Source: Pseudomonadota bacterium
GTDB taxonomy: Bacteria > Pseudomonadota > Gammaproteobacteria > Steroidobacterales > Steroidobacteraceae
Assembly (NCBI GenBank): GCA_025357635.1
Contig: JANXOV010000042.1
Coordinates: 62,001 to 126,000 of the forward strand
DNA length: 64,000 bases
Direction: 5' to 3'
The notes beneath the pieces were generated by a model, which made no database searches, was not told the DNA's origin, and worked only from the letters and a program-made list of their open reading frames with translations. Position numbers and translations under genes: made by a program. Positions 59,303-64,000 of this stretch are shown one piece after another; position 1 is the stretch's first letter; each line of letters opens with the position of its first letter.

Positions 59303-61300
59303 ACGCGACGCTTCAAGCAGCAAGGACTGCTTGAAGCGCGCCGGCAAGCGCGCGGTCGGGCCTTGCACCAGACCCAGATCGGCGCCGCGCACATAGTCCC
59401 GGATCCGGTAACGATGCGGCCCGAGTCCACGCAACTCCAGTGCGCCATCGAAGGCATCGGCGAAGAAAGCGTAATAAACCTTGCCGTCCTTGCGCACCAC
59501 ATGGGCCTCAGGCCTGTCAAAACCGATGTCGTACAAGCCGCCGGCGTACTCGCCTTCCGACAGGCGCGTGCGCTCGTAGATGCGCGTCCACTGCGCCCAC
59601 AGCCGCTCGCGATGGGGCGTGAGCAACAACTTCGGGTCCTTCTCACCGGACGCGTCGCGCCAGGCAAAGTTGCTTCCGATGACTCCGCCCACGCCGACGG
59701 TGGAGGCGAAGTCTTCGCCGTTGTGGCTCATTTCCACGTGATCGCCGAAAAAGGCGATGCCATCGCCGGCGATGGCCTTGAGCGACTTGGCCTTGCTGCG
59801 CACCTGCCAGGAGCTTTCCGGGTCCGCCGCCACCATCATGTTCAAGTAAGGCAGCGTGTAGATCGAATAGCCCGTCCCGCAGGGACAGATTTCGATCAGC
59901 GCACCGGGCTTGGCGGATTGAGCGGCATCCCACACGCTCTTGAAGAACGCCGGCACGCCCTCGGCGGAGTCCGTGGGCTGCGCATGATGATGCGCCGGGT
60001 TGTGGCAGGGTGGCGCAGCGTTCAAATGCTGGCCGTCGATCTTCAATCCGTCGAAACCCCACTCCAGCAACGCCTTGCGCACGAACGCCGCCGCGTCCTG
60101 CCGCACCGGCTCGTAGGCCGGACACAGGTAGTCCGAGTCCCACCAGGTCACGGTGCGCGTGGAAAGATCGGGATTGCGCAGCAGCCAGTCGGCATGCGCA
60201 TGATGCAAGCGTGAATCCGGGTGCGCCGCCAGTGGCGACCACCACAGCTGCGCCTTCATGCCCTTGGCATGAATCCGCCGCACCAGTGCTTGCATGTCCG
60301 CATCGCCGCGCGGGAACTTGGCAGGCAGCGGCGTCCAGTCGCCAATGGCCACCTGCCAGCCATCGTCCAGCACCGCCCACTTGAATCCGAGCCGCTTGGC
60401 CACCGGCAGGGTTTCGAACACCTGATCGGGTGTGAACTTGCGGCCGTAGCCCCAGGCGCACCACAGCGGATCGAAGGCACTCTTGGGTGACTGCCCAAAT
60501 TTCAATCCGAGTGATTGCATGGTCTGACTGTAGGCGCGCAACGTGTCGAAATAGTCGCCACGGTGCACGGCGAGGAAACTGCGCACCGTGGACAGGCTCG
60601 CTCCCGGCGCCAGTTCCTGGGGCTCATCGTTGCGCAGCGCCACCTCCACCGCACCATCGGCGCGGCGCTCGAGCGGCAGGGAAATTTGCTTGGGCACGAG
60701 TTCAACATGACCGATTGCAATGCCCGCATCCGCCCGCCACACGTCCAGAAGCGGCGTGCCACCACCGTAATCCGAATCGTTCATGCCCAGAAAATTGCCG
60801 CGCTTGAATCCGGCGGTCACCGGCAAGATCCAGTCGGGGCGCTTTTCGAAGGAGGCGCTTTGATAGGACCAGAAGGCCGGCTCCTTCGCGGCGGAAGGCG
60901 CATCGAACCGGTAATGCTGATCGACGTAGCCGCGCACGTGCAACGGTGCGTTGCCCGTATTGGTATAGCGCGTCCGCACGAACAAAAAATGCGGCCGCAA
61001 TGGGTAGGCGGCGATCTCGATCTGCCGCTGGAGCCCGGCCGAATGACTTTGAATGAGGGTGCGGGTGCCGGTGCCCAGCGCATCGGTGAGAGGTTCAGCG
61101 CGCTGCGAATCGAAGCTGAAATCGCGCTGCTCGCCCGCATCGGTGATCAGAAATGCGGCCGGCTCGAACCCTCCGAGGGGCTTGTCGCCGGCGAGCGTGG
61201 ACACGACGCGGCTGTACAGGCGGGCGTCATACTCCATCCGGATGCCATCGCCCTGCACGCCGAGGGCCGCAGACAGAACGGCGGCGGCAACGCTCAGCAT
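59285..61300 (-). CDS. Exported GH36-like alpha-galactosidase/alpha-N-acetylgalactosaminidase
   Basis: A 671-residue protein from the Met at 61300, with a hydrophobic export signal. The (beta/alpha)8 region has FKWAVLDDGWQ, GMKAQLWWSPLAAHPDS and the catalytic-nucleophile strand GLKIDGQ with Asp near residue 422. A candidate acid/base segment is FFGDHVEMSHNGED. This fits clan GH-D (GH27/GH36 type) retaining alpha-galactosidases. In the aga context, cleavage of alpha-GalNAc is the more likely role. The upstream in-frame codons overlap the M49 gene and are not used. Confidence 0.8.
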   Translation of the reverse strand: MLSVAAAVLSAALGVQGDGIRMEYDARLYSRVVSTLAGDKPLGGFEPAAFLITDAGEQRDFSFDSQRAEPLTDALGTGTRTLIQSHSAGLQRQIEIAAYPLRPHFLFVRTRYTNTGNAPLHVRGYVDQHYRFDAPSAAKEPAFWSYQSASFEKRPDWILPVTAGFKRGNFLGMNDSDYGGGTPLLDVWRADAGIAIGHVELVPKQISLPLERRADGAVEVALRNDEPQELAPGASLSTVRSFLAVHRGDYFDTLRAYSQTMQSLGLKFGQSPKSAFDPLWCAWGYGRKFTPDQVFETLPVAKRLGFKWAVLDDGWQVAIGDWTPLPAKFPRGDADMQALVRRIHAKGMKAQLWWSPLAAHPDSRLHHAHADWLLRNPDLSTRTVTWWDSDYLCPAYEPVRQDAAAFVRKALLEWGFDGLKIDGQHLNAAPPCHNPAHHHAQPTDSAEGVPAFFKSVWDAAQSAKPGALIEICPCGTGYSIYTLPYLNMMVAADPESSWQVRSKAKSLKAIAGDGIAFFGDHVEMSHNGEDFASTVGVGGVIGSNFAWRDASGEKDPKLLLTPHRERLWAQWTRIYERTRLSEGEYAGGLYDIGFDRPEAHVVRKDGKVYYAFFADAFDGALELRGLGPHRYRIRDYVRGADLGLVQGPTARLPARFKQSLLLEASRSVDQR

Positions 61301-61340
61301 GCCGGCTTGCCTTTCGGCGCAAGAGAGCTTGCCCGCTGCG

Positions 61341-63005
61341 TCATTGCGCCAGCAGCGCCTCAGCCGTGACGAACCGCGGCCGGATATCCACGGGCAATCC
61401 TTTGAGCCGATCCAGCGCCGCCGCAACCTGCGGCCGGATCACCATCATTTTTTCACTCAGCGCTTTGGCACGCGCATAATCGCCGGCGGCCTGAATGGAC
61501 ATGATCTCGCGCGTCAGGCCCGCCACCGCCGCCTTGATCTTGCTGAAATTGACGGCGAACGTGCCGTCCTTCTCGGCGCGCACCGCACCGGCATCGAGCA
61601 GGTAATTCAATTGCAACGCCATGCCCTTGGCATGCGCCTCGGCCAGGCCAAAGCGCAGTGTGCGGAAGGCCGAGGCCAGGAAGGTGACGTAGGTGGCGCG
61701 CTCCTCGTTCTTGGGCAGCACGCCATCATTCATCAATTGCTGCAGGGCCCACAGGCCGGAGATGTCAGCCTTGGCTTCCTCCAGCGGAGCGTTCAACTCT
61801 TTCAACTCCTGCCGCACGGTGCTCTGGCGGCCCTGCACGCTGATGGTCTGCGGTCCCAGGCCATGCATCAGTTCGTGCATGAGAATGTGAGTGAAGAATG
61901 GCTCGAACGACACCAGCGGCTGATCGCCCGGTGCCAGGGTAAGTTTGGAAGCCGGCAGCAGCACGTAGTCGAACTTGGCATGCTGAAAGTTCTTCAGCAT
62001 GACCCGCTTGGAGCCCTTGGCTGCCACCACGCGTTCGTCATTCGGCAGATTGAAGGCCGCGGTCTGCACGCCATGATTGCCATCCCCCGCCGTGTAAACC
62101 ACATTCACCACCCGGATGGGCGACGCCCCGCCGAGCTTGGAACGGTATTTCGCATCGATGGGCAGGCGGTCCTGCAAGCTCTGCAGCTTCGAGCCGAAAC
62201 GCGCCAGCTTCTCACTCTCCTGCGCGTCGTTCACCGCGATGAAGGCCTCGAACGCGGCCTTGTAGTTGAACCAGCCATCCTCGTACACCTCGTAGGGGCC
62301 GATGGTGGGCTCGATGCTGGCATCCAGGTCCATCCACGCCATGTCACTTGAATAGTAATCATTGGAGGCGAACGCGTCGGCGCGCTTCAACAAGAAATCC
62401 TTCAAGCGGGGTTGGGCGGTCTTGGCCGCCGCCTCGCGCAGCCAATGAGCGGCACGCTGCAGCTCACCCTGATATTCCAAGCTATACGGGACGGCCACAA
62501 ACTGGCCGGCAGCGTCGCGGCGGATGGTGGTGAAGAAACCGGTAGCGGCTTCACGCTGAGCTGCCGGCAACGCATCGAACCAGGACTGCAGCTGCACCTT
62601 GCTGGCATCGGCGGGATAGAAGTTTGCCGCATCGGGCTTCGCACCCACGCCGGGCAGAAAGGCCTGATCGTGATCAAGACCCGACCAAGGTCCCTTGTTG
62701 AGCACGAAGTAGTCCAATCGCGCCCGACCCAAGCCTGTCGAATCCAAACTCAGCTCCAGCAACAGCGAGGCATTGTCCGCAGAGACCTGTCGAAGAAACA
62801 CCGCATCGATGAGGCGTGCGGCCCGCACCATATCTGCCAAGGCGGCGCGTTCGTTCGCAGGCAACGGACTCAGATCGACATTGATATCCACCGGCGCAAA
62901 TCTGGCGCTCATGGTCGCAAGATCAGCCGCGTCCGGCGAATCCGCCGCCAATGCTGGGACGGCGCGAAGCCACAGGAGACACAGGAGACACAGACTTCGA
63001 AACAT
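61341..63005 (-). CDS. Exported M49 (dipeptidyl-peptidase III-like) metallopeptidase
   Basis: A 554-residue protein with a signal peptide (residues 1-21, ending ALAA). The zinc motif is HELMH at 377-381 and the third-ligand motif EEAKAD at 409-414, matching the M49 EExRAE box. Upstream, IGPYEVYEDGWFNYKAAFEAF is also M49-like. Classical DPP III has HExxGH with three residues between the His residues; this protein has HExxH, as some bacterial relatives do. It lies 17 nt after the M28 gene and 40 nt before the GH36 gene, one operon. Confidence 0.82.
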   Translation of the reverse strand: MFRSLCLLCLLWLRAVPALAADSPDAADLATMSARFAPVDINVDLSPLPANERAALADMVRAARLIDAVFLRQVSADNASLLLELSLDSTGLGRARLDYFVLNKGPWSGLDHDQAFLPGVGAKPDAANFYPADASKVQLQSWFDALPAAQREAATGFFTTIRRDAAGQFVAVPYSLEYQGELQRAAHWLREAAAKTAQPRLKDFLLKRADAFASNDYYSSDMAWMDLDASIEPTIGPYEVYEDGWFNYKAAFEAFIAVNDAQESEKLARFGSKLQSLQDRLPIDAKYRSKLGGASPIRVVNVVYTAGDGNHGVQTAAFNLPNDERVVAAKGSKRVMLKNFQHAKFDYVLLPASKLTLAPGDQPLVSFEPFFTHILMHELMHGLGPQTISVQGRQSTVRQELKELNAPLEEAKADISGLWALQQLMNDGVLPKNEERATYVTFLASAFRTLRFGLAEAHAKGMALQLNYLLDAGAVRAEKDGTFAVNFSKIKAAVAGLTREIMSIQAAGDYARAKALSEKMMVIRPQVAAALDRLKGLPVDIRPRFVTAEALLAQ

Positions 63006-63022
63006 AGAATCCCTAAATGTGA

Positions 63023-64000
63023 TCAGTCGGTCTCTGCATCATCGTCATCGTCCGCGTCGTCATGGGCGAAGGGACTGGTGTCAACGGGCTGGCGCGGCAC
63101 CGGCGCACGCGGCAGCGCCTGTTGACGCTCCGCTGACAGCCACAGCATCGAAGCGAGAATCACCGCAGACTGCTTCAGGTCGTCCATCTGCAGGTGATCG
63201 TAGCTGTCCAGGCTGCTGTGATGAATGCGCGTATCGTAGTCGAGCGGGTCCTGCACGAACTGAAACCCGGGAATGCCCACCTGCTGCATGAACACGTGGT
63301 CGGTGCCGGACGTGTGCTGCGCTGACACCACCGTGGCGCCCATGCTCGCGAAAGGCTCCAACCACTCGCGAAAAATCGGCACCACGGCCGGATTGCCTTC
63401 CGCGTAGATGCCGCGCACCTTGCCCGAGCCGTTGTCGATGTTGAAGTAAGCGGCGATGTCCTCATGGCCTGGCAGCGGCGTGATGGGCCAGCGCAGATTC
63501 CAAAGGTAATAGGGATTGATCCCGGCCTTATCAGGGTCCTTCAGCGGCGGGCGGGTCGCGAAGTGGCGTTCGACGTAGGCCATGGAACCACCCAGCGCCT
63601 GCTCCTCTGCCGACCACAGCGCGAATCGGATCGTGCGCCGGGGCTTGAGTCCAAGCTTCGCCAGAATGCGAGCCGCCTCCATCACCGCGACACTGCCCGC
63701 GCCATTGTCGGCCGCGCCGTCGGCGGCGACCCAGCTGTCGAGGTGCGCCCCGGCCATGACGTAGCCGGCCTTGCGATCACGACCCGGAATCTCGGCGATG
63801 ATGTTGTAGGCGTTGTGGTCCTCATCGTGGAAATGCAGGACGCTGTTCAACTCGACCGTGGGGTCGGCGCCGGCCTTTGCCAGGCGTGCCAGCTTGCGGT
63901 AGTCCTCGGCAGCGACCTCGAAGCCCGGCAGGAGCGGCGTGCGACCCACCTCATAGCTGTAACCTTCGCCGTGCAGCAATCCGCCGTCGCGATAGGATTC
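63023..64000 (-). CDS. M28 family aminopeptidase (5' end beyond the window)
   Basis: The frame is open at the right edge, so about 326 C-terminal residues are seen. Co-catalytic zinc ligands lie in GAHLDSWVAADGAADNGAG, SAEEQALGGS, YFNIDNGSGK and HHSSLDSYDH, the M28 set. The edge sequence (YRDGGLLHGEGYSYEVGRTPLLPG) resembles the end of a protease-associated domain, as in exported carboxy-/aminopeptidase Q-like proteins. The C-terminus is a run of Asp residues. It is the first gene of the M28-M49-GH36 operon within view. Confidence 0.9.
   Translation of the reverse strand, partial: ESYRDGGLLHGEGYSYEVGRTPLLPGFEVAAEDYRKLARLAKAGADPTVELNSVLHFHDEDHNAYNIIAEIPGRDRKAGYVMAGAHLDSWVAADGAADNGAGSVAVMEAARILAKLGLKPRRTIRFALWSAEEQALGGSMAYVERHFATRPPLKDPDKAGINPYYLWNLRWPITPLPGHEDIAAYFNIDNGSGKVRGIYAEGNPAVVPIFREWLEPFASMGATVVSAQHTSGTDHVFMQQVGIPGFQFVQDPLDYDTRIHHSSLDSYDHLQMDDLKQSAVILASMLWLSAERQQALPRAPVPRQPVDTSPFAHDDADDDDDAETD

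Overview
The window is a high-GC chromosomal stretch from a gammaproteobacterium. The evidence is gene content and order: ybeZ-ybeY-corC-lnt-leuS-lptE behind miaB, an ssb/MFS/uvrA block, a canonical spc/alpha ribosomal cluster, an LplT-PlsC fusion and a DUF5916 outer-membrane protein. A Steroidobacter/Nevskia/Xanthomonadales-like free-living heterotroph fits best. That placement is an inference from organisation, not from a search.

Layout. (1) 1-3.4 kb: the 3' end of a molybdopterin oxidoreductase, then a Fur-boxed feoA-feoB-Cys-rich protein operon on the minus strand. (2) 3.4-9.6 kb: a DUF5916 beta-barrel protein, a hinT-pip-GNAT operon, and an MFS/acyltransferase fusion. (3) 9.6-12.8 kb: a second Fur-boxed locus, with porin, FMN-binding protein and a four-helix His-rich membrane protein on one strand and the flavin transferase apbE diverging. 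This looks like an iron-regulated extracytoplasmic flavin electron-transfer module and is one of the two most interesting systems here. (4) 12.8-22.6 kb: a long minus-strand envelope/translation operon, miaB-phoH-ybeY-corC-lnt-leuS-lptE-HExxH protein-esterase. (5) 22.6-35.7 kb: def, ssb, MFS, uvrA, a BtuF-like protein, an aminotransferase, an HDOD protein, two small genes, an Ala-rich lipoprotein, a structured intergenic region, pepQ, a GT4 glycosyltransferase and mscL. (6) 35.7-36.0 kb: a 185-bp nested palindrome bounded by perfect 36-bp inverted arms, and the terminator of the ribosomal operon. (7) 36.1-49.6 kb: rplC through rplQ with secY, rpmJ and rpoA, all minus strand; rpsJ, normally the first gene, is absent.

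(8) 49.9-64 kb: an N-acetylgalactosamine-type island. A plus-strand operon encodes a TonB-dependent receptor, a DMT-family permease, AgaZ, AgaS and a BadF/BadG-type sugar kinase. A convergent DeoR-family regulator (AgaR-like) follows. Then come a secreted SxxK hydrolase and a minus-strand operon of exported M28 peptidase, M49-like peptidase and GH36-like alpha-galactosidase/alpha-N-acetylgalactosaminidase. The promoter of the receptor gene carries an 11-bp inverted repeat and several TTTCGTT-like elements resembling AgaR/DeoR operators. Read together, the island suggests uptake and catabolism of O-linked GalNAc from glycopeptides: peptidases and glycosidase outside, receptor and permease for import, kinase, deaminase and aldolase subunit inside. 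The deacetylase, a tagatose-6-phosphate kinase and the catalytic aldolase subunit are not in the window.

No tRNA, rRNA, CRISPR array or intact insertion sequence was recognised.
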